Assembly (NCBI RefSeq): GCF_003987225.1 | Contig: NZ_PIPX01000001.1 | Coordinates: forward strand, 1,116,001 to 1,180,000 | Reading direction: 5' to 3' | Source of the DNA: Pseudidiomarina homiensis | GTDB lineage: Bacteria; Pseudomonadota; Gammaproteobacteria; Enterobacterales; Alteromonadaceae | DNA: 64,000 bases | In this document: piece after piece, positions 37,090-45,916 of the stretch | Layout of the letters: every line of letters starts with the position of its first letter | Numbering within the stretch: position 1 is the stretch's first letter | Notes under the pieces: generated by a model | Seen by the model: only the letters and a program-made list of their open reading frames with translations | The model's database searches: none | Told to the model about the DNA's origin: nothing | Translations under genes and position numbers: made by a program

Positions 37090-38250
37090 ATGCTGCCAAA
37101 AACATTAACAAAATCGCTGATTGCCAGTGCCGTACTGGGCGGAATCGCCATGACACCGGCCCATGCTGCTGACCCTGAGTGGAGTTTCAGCGGCTACATT
37201 AAACTTGATGCCTTTATGTCAGATTATCAAGATGGCACCGCACCATCTAGTGGCTTTATTGGTCGACAATTCTACATCCCCAGCACCACACCTGTGGGCG
37301 GTAATGGAGACGACGTCGTCACCGACGTGCATGCACGGCAATCCCGTTTCTTCTTCGATGTTAGCCAAGAGTTGGACAACGGTGAAACCGTAAAAGCCCG
37401 TATCGAACTCGATTTTATGACGGTACCCGTCGGTGACGAACGTATCACCAACTCCTATGCACCGCGATTGCGCCAAGCCTATTTCACCTACGGCAATTGG
37501 TTGGTGGGACAAGCTTGGTCAAACTTTCAGAATCTCAGTATCTTACCTGAATCAGTTGATTTCATTGGTGCGACCGACGGTATTATCTTTGCCCGTCAAC
37601 CGCAAATTCGCTACACCCAAGGCGGATTTAGCGTCTCGGCCGAAAACCCCGAAACCACAGTCACACCATTTGGTGGCGGTGGACGCATTACGTCGAGTGA
37701 TGGGGTAATGCCTGATCTGACTGCTAAGTATGTCGGTAAAGCCGGTGATTTGTCATACAGCATTGCCGGCTTAGTGCGCCAGCTTGCCCATGACGTTGAT
37801 GGCGACGGTAGCGACGAAACTGCATCAGGCTACGGTATCTCGGTAGGTGCAAAATGGCAGCTTGGGAAAAACGACATCCGAGCCTCGTTTCAAACCGGAT
37901 CAGGATTTGGTCGCTATTTAGGTTTAAATACCTTCAACGCTGCCGTAGTTGATGCCAATGGTGACCTCGAAACGATTGATTCTTCGGGTATTACCTTTGC
38001 GTACCGACACGTATGGAGTGAGAAAGCGCGTTCCAACTTTGTTTACAGCCGAGGCTGGGCCGACAATGATACGGCTTTGACCGGCGTGAACGGCACTGAA
38101 TACACCCAACGTATCGGCGCCAATTACATGTACTCCCCAGCTAAAAACCTGACCTTTGGGGCTGAAGTCTCGCGCGCTACTCGTGAAACCGAAGCGGGTG
38201 TCGATGGCGACATGACGCGCTTGCAATTCATGGCCATGTACAGCTTTTAA
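37090..38250 (+). CDS. DcaP-like outer-membrane porin
   Basis: 386-residue predicted outer-membrane channel, ATG behind AAGGAG. Signal peptide MLPKTLTKSLIASAVLGGIAMTPAHA-AD. The mature protein opens with WSFSGYIKLDAFMSDY and carries RQSRFFFDVSQELDNGETVKARIELDF and RLRQAYFTYGNWLVGQAWSNF, hallmarks of the DcaP family of trimeric porins for dicarboxylates and similar small anions. It ends in a terminal aromatic (FMAMYSF). It is divergent from acs with 270 bp between, so it may serve carboxylate entry in the same physiology (inference). REP pairs lie on both sides. Confidence 0.85.
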   Translation: MLPKTLTKSLIASAVLGGIAMTPAHAADPEWSFSGYIKLDAFMSDYQDGTAPSSGFIGRQFYIPSTTPVGGNGDDVVTDVHARQSRFFFDVSQELDNGETVKARIELDFMTVPVGDERITNSYAPRLRQAYFTYGNWLVGQAWSNFQNLSILPESVDFIGATDGIIFARQPQIRYTQGGFSVSAENPETTVTPFGGGGRITSSDGVMPDLTAKYVGKAGDLSYSIAGLVRQLAHDVDGDGSDETASGYGISVGAKWQLGKNDIRASFQTGSGFGRYLGLNTFNAAVVDANGDLETIDSSGITFAYRHVWSEKARSNFVYSRGWADNDTALTGVNGTEYTQRIGANYMYSPAKNLTFGAEVSRATRETEAGVDGDMTRLQFMAMYSF

Positions 38251-38254
38251 AACG

Positions 38255-38340
38255 GTAGCCCGTGGTTCTACCACGGGTTCAATCTGACGTTTGACCATGT
38301 CCGTGGAATTCGAGGCCCCCGTGGTAGAACCACGGGTTAC
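38255..38340. repeat. REP pair (inverted), CCCGTGGT-stem type
   Basis: Forward REP 38255-38277 (GTAG head) begins 4 bp after the porin stop codon; the reverse REP 38318-38340 ends 15 bp before the stop of the convergent GGDEF-EAL gene. As the only structures in this 105-bp convergent gap, they may act as bidirectional transcript ends. Confidence 0.92.
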
Positions 38341-38355
38341 CACGAGCAACAGTTT

Positions 38356-41088
38356 TTAAAGGTTTTTTAAAGGCATTGGGCGGCCGAAGTAGTAGCCCTG
38401 CAGGTAGTTACACCCCAGTTCGGTCACAAATTCGGCCTGCTGGGGTGTTTCAATTCCCTCAGCTAACACTGCAAAATCAAGACTTTGTGCAATTTTTATC
38501 ACACTCTCGATCAACACCCGATCACCTTTGTGATGGCGAATTCCGGCAATAAAGCTGCGGTCGATCTTAACCACATCAAGCGGCAAACGCTTCAGATAAC
38601 TTAAGCTCGAGAAGCCCGTGCCGAAGTCGTCAAGCGCAATACTCAAGCCATGTTTGCGTAGCGTCTGTAAGCGTTCAATCGCGTATTGGCTGCCCTCAAG
38701 TAGGATACTTTCGGTCAGCTCAAGCTCAATCCATGTACCACGACAGCCGGTTTCAGCCAAAGTGTTAAGCACAAAATCGACAAAGTTAGCGCGATTAAAG
38801 TGTAATGCCGAAATATTCACCGACATCCGCAGTTTAGGCTCGCGCTCTTGCAGCTTAACGGCGTCCTCGCAGGCACGTTTAAAGACCCACTCACTCAACG
38901 GAATGATCTGCCCAGTCATTTCCGCTACCGGAATAAAGTCATCAGGTGCAATTAAGCTGCCGTCGCTTTGAGGCCAGCGAATTAACGCCTCGACTTGTAT
39001 TGTTTGTTGATCATTACTGCGGACAATCGGCTGGTAATGTAACTCCAACTCGTTGTTATCTATCGCTTCTTGCAAATTACTACGCATTGCCGACGTGGTA
39101 AGCAAGCGCTTAGCCATGTTCGGTTCATACTCTAGTACGTAGTTGTAGCCGAGTTTTTTCGCTTGGTGCATTGCCATATCAGCCCGTTGGATGAGCTCCA
39201 ATGGCGTACTTACGTCTGGTGTCTGATGGGCGACGCCAATGGTTGCCGTGAGATAAACTTTGTTGTCACCCACACGATAGGGCTGAGCCACTAAATTCAT
39301 GATGTCTTGCGCCAAACTCTTTACCCGCTCAGGGAAAGCCGTGGCCCCGTCGAGCACTAAAATAAACTCATCACTCGCAAAGCGCGCTAATTCACTCCGC
39401 CGCGGTTGTTCACTTTGCAGACGCTCAGCCAATTGGTTCAGAATTTCGTCGCCGACATGCAAACCAAGACCATCGTTAATGAGCGTAAACCCATCGAGGT
39501 CGATAAACAGCACCGTGACATCTTTGGTTTCGTAAAACTTTGAGCCGATATACTGCTCAATACTCGCGCGATTCCACAGACCAGTAAGTGCATCATGGTG
39601 GGCTTGATAGAATAACTGTCGGCCTTGTACTTCTAACGAGACATTTCGCTCCACTGCAAGCACCACAAGCAACACTAAGCCAATGCCGCCGACGATAATG
39701 AGCATCTGTAAGTTGGAAGTTTCTTGCAAGGTGTCGAGACGATACAGATAGGCTTCGGTGGGGACACCAGAGCTGTAATACATCGATAATTCGCTGTCAT
39801 ACAGCTTAATAGCCTTGTCGCGCAGATACCTTGCCGTCGGCTCAGTAACCCAAAAGCCAGCGCGATCCATCCACCGCCCAGGCCTTACTAACGTGTACGT
39901 TTCAATATCGCTGTCGACCGTATTTAGCATAGCAATGCCCAGCATTGCTCGGACATCGAGCACGGCCAGCACCGAGTAAATCCCCGTATCAGGCATGCCC
40001 TCAGGGTCGACAAAATCCACCGGAACACGGACGACAAGCTTCGCAGTAAGATCCTTGACCGCGAATTCAGGAACAAGAATTTCCGTCTTAGAAACGTTGC
40101 GTTCCAAGCCATCCATTATCACCTTGTCGCTCATTACGGCTTCAAAATAACTCATCCTCGACGGCTTAAGACGCTCAAAGACTACGGTTTTGTCAGGTGC
40201 AACAAGGAATAACGCATCCAAATAATCGACATCTTTCAAATAAGTTACGATGTCGACTTCCATAAGCTCTGAGTGGTCCTGCAACGGATAGGTTTCCCAG
40301 CGCTGGCCTAACCGTTCAAACAGTTCAATGATGCTCTCCCCCATCGCCGTCCGACTTTGCCGGAGTTGCTGTACCGCACGTTCGCCGTCAGAGCGTAACT
40401 CAGTCATTTGCGTGTGGAACATGCCCACGCCGAAAACCATCACAGTGAGCACAGCTAAGGTGGTAAAATTGGCCGAGGTTGGCGACAAACGGGGCAAGCT
40501 ACGGCGACCGCGATAATGGGTCGCGTAAACAGCAACACCGGCAAGAATTGCGGCCACACAGACGACCAAACTGCCGGTTGGGTGCTTCGCTAATAGCGGC
40601 GCCTTCAAAAACAAATGCATCAACAAGAACGCAAAGCCGATACCCGCAAAGGCTAAGCTATAGCCCGCATTGGCTTGCAAAAACAGTTGCTGCCAGGGGT
40701 TACGTTGCGAAGCTTCGGGAAAAATCGGTAAGAGTCCGATCGCAAGCGGGGCAAAACTAAGGTAAGCAAACCAAGGAATTTGAGCGTCGAAAGCGTCAAA
40801 AAAGCTTCCTGTACAGCCATCGATAATGCCCACTAAACAGAGTACTGCGAAGCCTGATGATAGCCGCTGTGCCTGCTTGTTTTGCCGGAAGTAGCTACGC
40901 AGCAATACTGCTGTGCCTATGCTCACCATCATGACTTGAAAAGACGAGCTAATAGAGTGATAAAGCAGTTGTTGCGACGGTTCTAAAAGACGATAACTAA
41001 GGATCAGCACCCCTGCGAAGAATAACGCAGTGGCCGCTACCAGTTGGAGGACAGCTCTAGCCTGTATATCAGTATTTATTATTTTCAT
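38356..41088 (-). CDS. Membrane GGDEF-EAL protein, probable c-di-GMP phosphodiesterase
   Basis: 910-residue inner-membrane signalling protein. N-terminal ~240 residues have about seven helices (MASE-like). A periplasmic sensor region spans ~250-455, then a transmembrane segment (IIVGGIGLVLLVVLAVE), GGDEF (~490-650) and EAL (~660-910). The GGDEF signature is degenerate: Arg-Phe-Ala571-Ser572-Asp573-Glu574-Phe575 instead of GGDEF, so cyclase activity is doubtful. The EAL domain is complete: EAL at 700-702, VNIS, LELTES, DDFGTG, VVKIDRSF, AEGIET and QGYYF. It should hydrolyse c-di-GMP in response to a periplasmic signal; the degenerate GGDEF may be a GTP-binding regulator as in other hybrids. 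Confidence 0.9.
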   Translation of the reverse strand: MKIINTDIQARAVLQLVAATALFFAGVLILSYRLLEPSQQLLYHSISSSFQVMMVSIGTAVLLRSYFRQNKQAQRLSSGFAVLCLVGIIDGCTGSFFDAFDAQIPWFAYLSFAPLAIGLLPIFPEASQRNPWQQLFLQANAGYSLAFAGIGFAFLLMHLFLKAPLLAKHPTGSLVVCVAAILAGVAVYATHYRGRRSLPRLSPTSANFTTLAVLTVMVFGVGMFHTQMTELRSDGERAVQQLRQSRTAMGESIIELFERLGQRWETYPLQDHSELMEVDIVTYLKDVDYLDALFLVAPDKTVVFERLKPSRMSYFEAVMSDKVIMDGLERNVSKTEILVPEFAVKDLTAKLVVRVPVDFVDPEGMPDTGIYSVLAVLDVRAMLGIAMLNTVDSDIETYTLVRPGRWMDRAGFWVTEPTARYLRDKAIKLYDSELSMYYSSGVPTEAYLYRLDTLQETSNLQMLIIVGGIGLVLLVVLAVERNVSLEVQGRQLFYQAHHDALTGLWNRASIEQYIGSKFYETKDVTVLFIDLDGFTLINDGLGLHVGDEILNQLAERLQSEQPRRSELARFASDEFILVLDGATAFPERVKSLAQDIMNLVAQPYRVGDNKVYLTATIGVAHQTPDVSTPLELIQRADMAMHQAKKLGYNYVLEYEPNMAKRLLTTSAMRSNLQEAIDNNELELHYQPIVRSNDQQTIQVEALIRWPQSDGSLIAPDDFIPVAEMTGQIIPLSEWVFKRACEDAVKLQEREPKLRMSVNISALHFNRANFVDFVLNTLAETGCRGTWIELELTESILLEGSQYAIERLQTLRKHGLSIALDDFGTGFSSLSYLKRLPLDVVKIDRSFIAGIRHHKGDRVLIESVIKIAQSLDFAVLAEGIETPQQAEFVTELGCNYLQGYYFGRPMPLKNL

Positions 41089-41237
41089 CGGCCAGTGTGA
41101 AACTTTTAGTTAACGATACTAACTCATATAAACACAAAATTATTCGCTTGAATAGCCTCTAAAGGTTATGTTACCTTTTTGTTTATCTCGTGTAGCGTGT
41201 TATGGATAAAACCCACTAAAGAAGGATCTTCTCTCCC

Positions 41238-41615
41238 ATGAAACTACTGCTGATACTATGCGCCTGTGTCGCATTATTAACAGCGTTTTGGGTCGCAAAC
41301 ATGTTCGTCTGGCTATTTGTTGGACTTGGACTGATTTGCGCATTAAGTTTAGGCATAGTACAGCGTCATAGTGAACTCTCGAGCCTCGTTGCCAGCGCTT
41401 TCTTCATCGCCAGCGGCTTTACCTCTTTGCATGTAACGATTACCAGCATGGCAAGCAGCTCGGTTAGCCCACAGGTGACCACTTTTGCCGCTCCTGTGGT
41501 ATTGATCCTGATGTCGTCCTTGCTCTTCTGTGTGGCAATGGTTGAGCGTCATGCAGCAATGAGTGACGATGCTCCTGTGAGTACAAAAGCCACGTTAAAA
41601 AGGCAAGTGCTGTAA
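41238..41615 (+). CDS. Small inner-membrane protein of unknown function
   Basis: 125 residues with three or four hydrophobic segments (about 4-38, which may be two helices, 48-68 and 84-105) and a short polar tail. ATG at 41238 with AGAAGGAT upstream. No family recognised. It lies 22 bp before the beta-CASP nuclease gene on the same strand and is probably co-transcribed with it. It is divergent from the GGDEF-EAL gene. Confidence 0.65.
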   Translation: MKLLLILCACVALLTAFWVANMFVWLFVGLGLICALSLGIVQRHSELSSLVASAFFIASGFTSLHVTITSMASSSVSPQVTTFAAPVVLILMSSLLFCVAMVERHAAMSDDAPVSTKATLKRQVL

Positions 41616-41637
41616 ACACCTAATTGGAGGCAGGCCT

Positions 41638-43014
41638 TTGCCCGCAGCGCGCAGTGTTATTCATCATGGTGCCTTTCAAGGTGTCACCGGTTCGTGTCAT
41701 CAGTTGTTTCTCACTGCTGAAGACTCGGTATTAATTGACTGCGGGTTGTTTCAGGGAGTTGAAAGTTCCGCTGGTTCGCAGGGCTCGGCGTTAGCGCCGG
41801 CAATTGATTTTCCGCTTGATTCAGTTCGAGCACTGGTCGTTACCCATACGCATATTGACCATGTCGGTCGCATTCCTTATTTACTAATGGCTGGGTTTCG
41901 CGGTCCGATTTATTGCACACGCGCGACCGCGCTACTGTTACCGTTAGTGATTGAAGATGCGCTCCGTTTGGGGCTCACTCGCGACGCAACATTAATCGCT
42001 TCAGTACTTGAGCTGCTGCGTTCATTACTCATTCCAGTCGAGTATGATACCTGGCTAGCTTTAGAGGTTGGCGCAGCGGTTGAGGTTCATCTTCGCTTTC
42101 GCCAAGCCGGTCATATCCTCGGATCAGCTTACGTCGAGTTTGAATGGATAAACGGCGTCGATGCCGGCTTTCGCATCGTCTTTTCCGGCGATATCGGCTG
42201 TCGCGGTACTCCTTTATTACCTGATCCAGAGCCACTTGAGCGTGCCGATATCCTTTATTTAGAAAGCACCTATGGCGATCGTTTACACGAGTCACGCCAC
42301 GACCGCGAAGAACGACTGCGCAAGGTCATTGAGCGCTGTGTGGCTGATGGTGGCGCTGTGCTTATACCGGCCTTCAGCATCGGCCGTACCCAAGAATTGC
42401 TGTACGAAATCGAGGACATCATTGCCACCCACGGTTCCTTTTGGCCAGCAATCACCGTTATCTTAGACTCGCCCATGGCCGCCGCCTTTACCAATCTGTA
42501 CCAGGAGCTAAATAGCCTATGGGACGCTGAAGCGCTCGCCCGTAATGCCAGTGGCCGCAATCCATTGGACTTTGCTCGCTTACACGTGGTCGAAAGCCAT
42601 GCCGAGCACGAACGCGTCGTTAATTATCTGCGTAGTACTGGCGACCCCTGCATCGTCATCGCAGCCAGCGGCATGTGCGCCGGTGGCCGTATGCAGAACT
42701 ACTTACAAGCACTCTTGCCGGATCCGCGTACCGATGTCGTTTTTGTTGGCTACCAAGCCGAGGGCACCCCTGGTCGCGAAATCCAAGAGTATGGCCCGCA
42801 AGGCGGTTACGTCGTCCTCGATGGCGAGCGCATTTCGATTCGCGCTGGCGTGCACACTCTTGGCGGCTACTCCGCTCACGCAGACCAACGTGAATTACTC
42901 GACTTCGTCTTAACAGCCTCGCACGTTGGCCGCGTCCGCCTCATTCACGGCTCACCCAGCGCTCAACAAGCCCTCACGGCTCTGCTCCGTCAACACCACA
43001 TCACCAGCCCCTAG
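41638..43014 (+). CDS. Metallo-beta-lactamase / beta-CASP RNA-processing nuclease
   Basis: 458-residue protein of the CPSF73-like beta-CASP group. Start is TTG 41638 with GGAGG 7 bp before it; there is no in-frame ATG near. The metal-binding motif is THTHIDHVGRIPYL; later ligands include GHILGSAYVEF and FSGDIGCRG; the beta-CASP part has LYLESTYGDRLH, PAFSIGRTQELL, DSPMAAAFTNLY, ASGMCAGGRMQNYL and the final GYSAHADQREL. Predicted endo/exonuclease acting on RNA in the cytoplasm; the specific substrates are unknown. Its last 63 bp overlap the convergent asnA gene. Confidence 0.92.
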   Translation: MPAARSVIHHGAFQGVTGSCHQLFLTAEDSVLIDCGLFQGVESSAGSQGSALAPAIDFPLDSVRALVVTHTHIDHVGRIPYLLMAGFRGPIYCTRATALLLPLVIEDALRLGLTRDATLIASVLELLRSLLIPVEYDTWLALEVGAAVEVHLRFRQAGHILGSAYVEFEWINGVDAGFRIVFSGDIGCRGTPLLPDPEPLERADILYLESTYGDRLHESRHDREERLRKVIERCVADGGAVLIPAFSIGRTQELLYEIEDIIATHGSFWPAITVILDSPMAAAFTNLYQELNSLWDAEALARNASGRNPLDFARLHVVESHAEHERVVNYLRSTGDPCIVIAASGMCAGGRMQNYLQALLPDPRTDVVFVGYQAEGTPGREIQEYGPQGGYVVLDGERISIRAGVHTLGGYSAHADQRELLDFVLTASHVGRVRLIHGSPSAQQALTALLRQHHITSP

Positions 43015-43959
43015 GTGTGCCGTTGGCGCCTGAACCAGTTGAATATGTTCCTGTTGCAATAGCCACATTGTCACACGCGACTGCCCGATACCTCCGCCAA
43101 TCGTGGTTGGGAATTCTCCTGCGATAAGCTTTTTATGCCAAGGAAGATCTAGGGAAGGTAGCGCGCCCTTCAGGGCCAGTTGCTTGACCATCACCTCTGG
43201 AGTGACGCGTATCCCCATCGACGAGAGCTCTAGGGCATCATCTAAACCTTCGTGCCAAACCAGTAAATCACCGTTTAAACCATATAAACCGTCATCGTTG
43301 GCGGATGTCCAATCATCGTAATCAGCGGCTCTATCATCGTGCTTGTCACCATCACTTAACACACCGCCAATGCCAATAATAAAAACCGCTCGGTGCATAC
43401 GCGTTATTTCTCGTTCACGCTGTTTTGCAGATAAGTTCGGATACATTTCACGCAGCTCTTCACTATGAATAAAAAATACCTCATCAGCATAACTGTCGCG
43501 CCAATGCTCAGTGGCAATAGCCGCTTCTCGTAGCGCTGAATAGATCGCCCGAACTCGGTCTTTTAACGTGGATAAAGTTCGCATCTCTGCAGCAACAACC
43601 TGCTCCCAATCCCATTGATCAACTTGAACGGAATGACGCGAGCTCAAAGACGCTTCATCAGGTCGCAGTGCTAACATATGAGCAATGACCCCCTCGCCCG
43701 GTTGCGCTTGATACTTTGCTAAAATTGCACGTTTCCATTTCGCTAACGAATGCACAACCTCATACTTTTGTCCTTCAGCACGGACGACCAAGCTCACCGG
43801 CTTTTCATGGCCACTAAGCGTATCTTGTAAACCACTTTGGCTAGGTACAATGAGTGGAGCCTGAACGATAGCTAGATTTAGTTTTTTACATAGCCGTTGG
43901 GTGATTTCATGTTTAAGCGCATAAGCCTGAGAATGCAGTTTTAATTGAGTTATAGACAT
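42952..43959 (-). CDS. asnA: Asparagine synthetase A (aspartate-ammonia ligase)
   Basis: 335 residues, the usual ~330 for AsnA. It makes asparagine from aspartate, ammonia and ATP in the cytoplasm and belongs to the class II aminoacyl-tRNA-synthetase fold. Landmarks: LSGHEKPVSLVV, VHSLAKWKRAIL, SVQVDQWDWEQV, EELREMYPNL, REREITRMHRAVFIIGIGG and the C-terminal TIGGGIGQSRVTMWLLQQEHI. It is divergent from asnC, as in E. coli, and should be activated by AsnC when asparagine is scarce. Its 3' end overlaps the nuclease gene at 41638-43014 by 63 bp on the opposite strand. Confidence 0.97.
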   Translation of the reverse strand: MSITQLKLHSQAYALKHEITQRLCKKLNLAIVQAPLIVPSQSGLQDTLSGHEKPVSLVVRAEGQKYEVVHSLAKWKRAILAKYQAQPGEGVIAHMLALRPDEASLSSRHSVQVDQWDWEQVVAAEMRTLSTLKDRVRAIYSALREAAIATEHWRDSYADEVFFIHSEELREMYPNLSAKQREREITRMHRAVFIIGIGGVLSDGDKHDDRAADYDDWTSANDDGLYGLNGDLLVWHEGLDDALELSSMGIRVTPEVMVKQLALKGALPSLDLPWHKKLIAGEFPTTIGGGIGQSRVTMWLLQQEHIQLVQAPTAHLGAGDVVLTEQSREGLLSAG

Positions 43960-44122
43960 GGTTCTTTCCTTTCATTAATTGTTTTGTCTATAATCTTCCC
44001 AAAACCGGTAAAACTTCAATAGCATTTAAAACATAAAGGTATACAACAATATTTTGATTAATATAAAGTGCATTTGGTGATACTTTATTTATTTTTATAG
44101 TCGGTAGAGGTGGATAATTTAA
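43960..44122. promoter_or_regulatory. asnA/asnC divergent control region
   Basis: 163 bp, A+T-rich, between divergent asnA and asnC starts. In E. coli AsnC acts at the equivalent place on both genes. I cannot define the operator, but no gene fits here. Confidence 0.6.
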
Positions 44123-44569
44123 ATGATCGATAATCTGGATAAATTCATCATGCGCACACTGCAGCACGATGCTCGTGTTTCATACGCCGAAATCGCGAAA
44201 AACAGTAACGTCAGTCCAGCCACCATTCATGTTCGCATCGAAAAGCTGCGCAAAGCTGGCTATATAGACGGCACCCATGTCCACCTCAATGCCAAAAAGT
44301 TGGGTTATGACGTTTGCTGCTTTATCGGAATTAACTTAGCGCGAGCCGGTGATTACCCTAGCACATTGAAGAAACTTGAAGCGTTACCAGAAGTTGTTGA
44401 AGCACATTATACGACGGGGCAATACAGTATTTTTATTAAAGTGATGGTCCAATCCATTAGCGATTTACAGCAACTTTTGATTGAAAAAATTCAACCCATT
44501 GATGAGATACAAGCAACAGAAACCTTGATCAGCCTGCAACAGCCCATACTGCGCCAAGTTTCAGTTTAA
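44123..44569 (+). CDS. asnC: Lrp/AsnC-family regulator AsnC
   Basis: 148 residues. N-terminal HTH (DARVSYAEIAKNSNVSPATIHVRIEKLRKAGYI) and C-terminal RAM ligand domain (GYDVCCFIGINLARAGDYPSTLKKLEALPEVVEAHYTTGQYSIFIKVM) match E. coli AsnC nearly segment for segment, including the IDEIQATETLISLQ ending. It binds asparagine and controls asnA and itself. It is divergent from asnA. The last 4 bp overlap the convergent galE stop. Confidence 0.96.
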   Translation: MIDNLDKFIMRTLQHDARVSYAEIAKNSNVSPATIHVRIEKLRKAGYIDGTHVHLNAKKLGYDVCCFIGINLARAGDYPSTLKKLEALPEVVEAHYTTGQYSIFIKVMVQSISDLQQLLIEKIQPIDEIQATETLISLQQPILRQVSV

Positions 44570-45600
44570 CTGCGGTGCGATTCCGTATCGTCACTTTTAT
44601 GGTCACGTAAGTTTCGCAACTGCCAGTTCCACGTATCGCGCATCATGTCGTCTAGCGAGTAACTGGCACGCCAGCCAAGCCGCTCTGTCGCATAAGTCGG
44701 ATCAGCATAACACTGCGCAGTATCGCCGGGCCGACGCGCTACGACTTCATAAGGAACAGTGCGCCCAGACGCCGCTTCAAAGGCTTTTATCATTTGCAAC
44801 ACCGACACCCCAACACCGGTACCCAGATTGACCACGTCGTAGCCCCGAGACTCGAGCCCTTGCAGTGCCGCCAAGTGTCCTTTGGCCAAATCAACAACGT
44901 GGATATAGTCACGCACGCCAGTGCCATCTGCAGTCGGGTAGTCGCCACCATAAATTGGTACACGCTGCAACTTGCCACTCGCTGCTTGCACGATTTGCGG
45001 CATGATATTGGTCGAAGCCGCGCTGAACGTTTCTCCTATGAGCCCTGACTGATGTGCTCCTACGGGATTAAAGTAGCGCAAAGCAATGGCCGCCCACTCA
45101 GGATCAGCGTCGCAAAGGTCGGCAAGCAACTGCTCAACCATGTATTTCGATGCGCCGTAGGGATTTGTCGTCGCGCCCGTCGGACTCGATTCTTTCAATG
45201 GCACCGATTGCGGTTCGCCATAGACCGTCGCCGACGAAGAAAAAACAAGTTTTTTGACACCGTGCTTCGCCATGGCCTGACAAAGTTTTAAAGTGCCAAC
45301 AAAATTATTCTCGTAGTATTGAAGTGGGTTCTGAAGACTATCAGCTATCCCTTTTAAACCAGCAAAATGAATGACAGCTTCGATGTGATACTGCGAAAAC
45401 ACCTGGTTCAGTAGTTCGCTATCGCACACGTCACCGGTAATCGAAACCAGTTTACGGTCGGTGATTTTTTCAATCCTACACAGATTGTCTTGTGAACTAT
45501 TGCAGAAGTTATCGAGGACAACCACCTCACTTCCACGGCTGAGTAATTCGACAACCGTGTGCGAACCAATGTAGCCGGCTCCGCCTGTCACTAGGATCAT
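44566..45600 (-). CDS. galE: UDP-glucose 4-epimerase
   Basis: 344 residues from ATG 45600; the longer frame adds 24 residues without a family match and is rejected. Interconverts UDP-glucose and UDP-galactose with bound NAD. Rossmann motif ILVTGGAGYIGSH at the N-terminus, catalytic YGASKYMVEQLL (Tyr-x3-Lys) with SSSATVYG before it, and substrate-site NPVGAHQSGLIGE. Length equals the family norm (~338). It likely supplies UDP-galactose for surface polysaccharide. It stands alone: a long inverted repeat upstream (45668-45700) and a convergent gene downstream. Confidence 0.96.
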   Translation of the reverse strand: MILVTGGAGYIGSHTVVELLSRGSEVVVLDNFCNSSQDNLCRIEKITDRKLVSITGDVCDSELLNQVFSQYHIEAVIHFAGLKGIADSLQNPLQYYENNFVGTLKLCQAMAKHGVKKLVFSSSATVYGEPQSVPLKESSPTGATTNPYGASKYMVEQLLADLCDADPEWAAIALRYFNPVGAHQSGLIGETFSAASTNIMPQIVQAASGKLQRVPIYGGDYPTADGTGVRDYIHVVDLAKGHLAALQGLESRGYDVVNLGTGVGVSVLQMIKAFEAASGRTVPYEVVARRPGDTAQCYADPTYATERLGWRASYSLDDMMRDTWNWQLRNLRDHKSDDTESHRS

Positions 45601-45916
45601 CGGTGGTAAATTCCTTTCTCGTTGATACTGAAAATGAACTTGGCAGGATTCCTTGTCACGATTCCTTGTCACGAAGGGAGGCCTGCTCTCCCTTCGTGAC
45701 CCCTATGACTTCACACCTCTGGCATCCATGCCAGCGCTGTTCCATAGCTTGGTGCAGAATAGGAAGCCTTACTTCACTATTCAGTTAAAACAACGCCATA
45801 CAAATCAATAAAATAGATTGTTTGTTCAGCATTATTTGAGTTAACCTTACATGAATAAAATCAAAATTGGAACAACTTGTTAACACCAAAAAAACATTGA
45901 TCCTAAGCAGCTTCTC
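45601..45916. other. Intergenic region galE / phosphatase-lipid kinase
   Basis: 316 bp, no gene. It carries the 13-bp tandem duplication and inverted repeat at 45647-45700 (listed separately) and, to the right, A+T-rich DNA. Both flanking genes are on the minus strand, so this holds the galE promoter and the end of the upstream transcript. Confidence 0.6.
45647..45700. repeat. Tandem 13-mer leading into a perfect 13-bp inverted repeat
   Basis: GATTCCTTGTCAC occurs twice back to back (45647-45659, 45660-45672). The second copy runs into GTCACGAAGGGAG (45668-45680), which pairs perfectly with CTCCCTTCGTGAC (45688-45700) around a 7-base loop. There is no T run, so it is not a standard terminator. 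The arms resemble the hairpin at 47578-47604. Confidence 0.85.
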
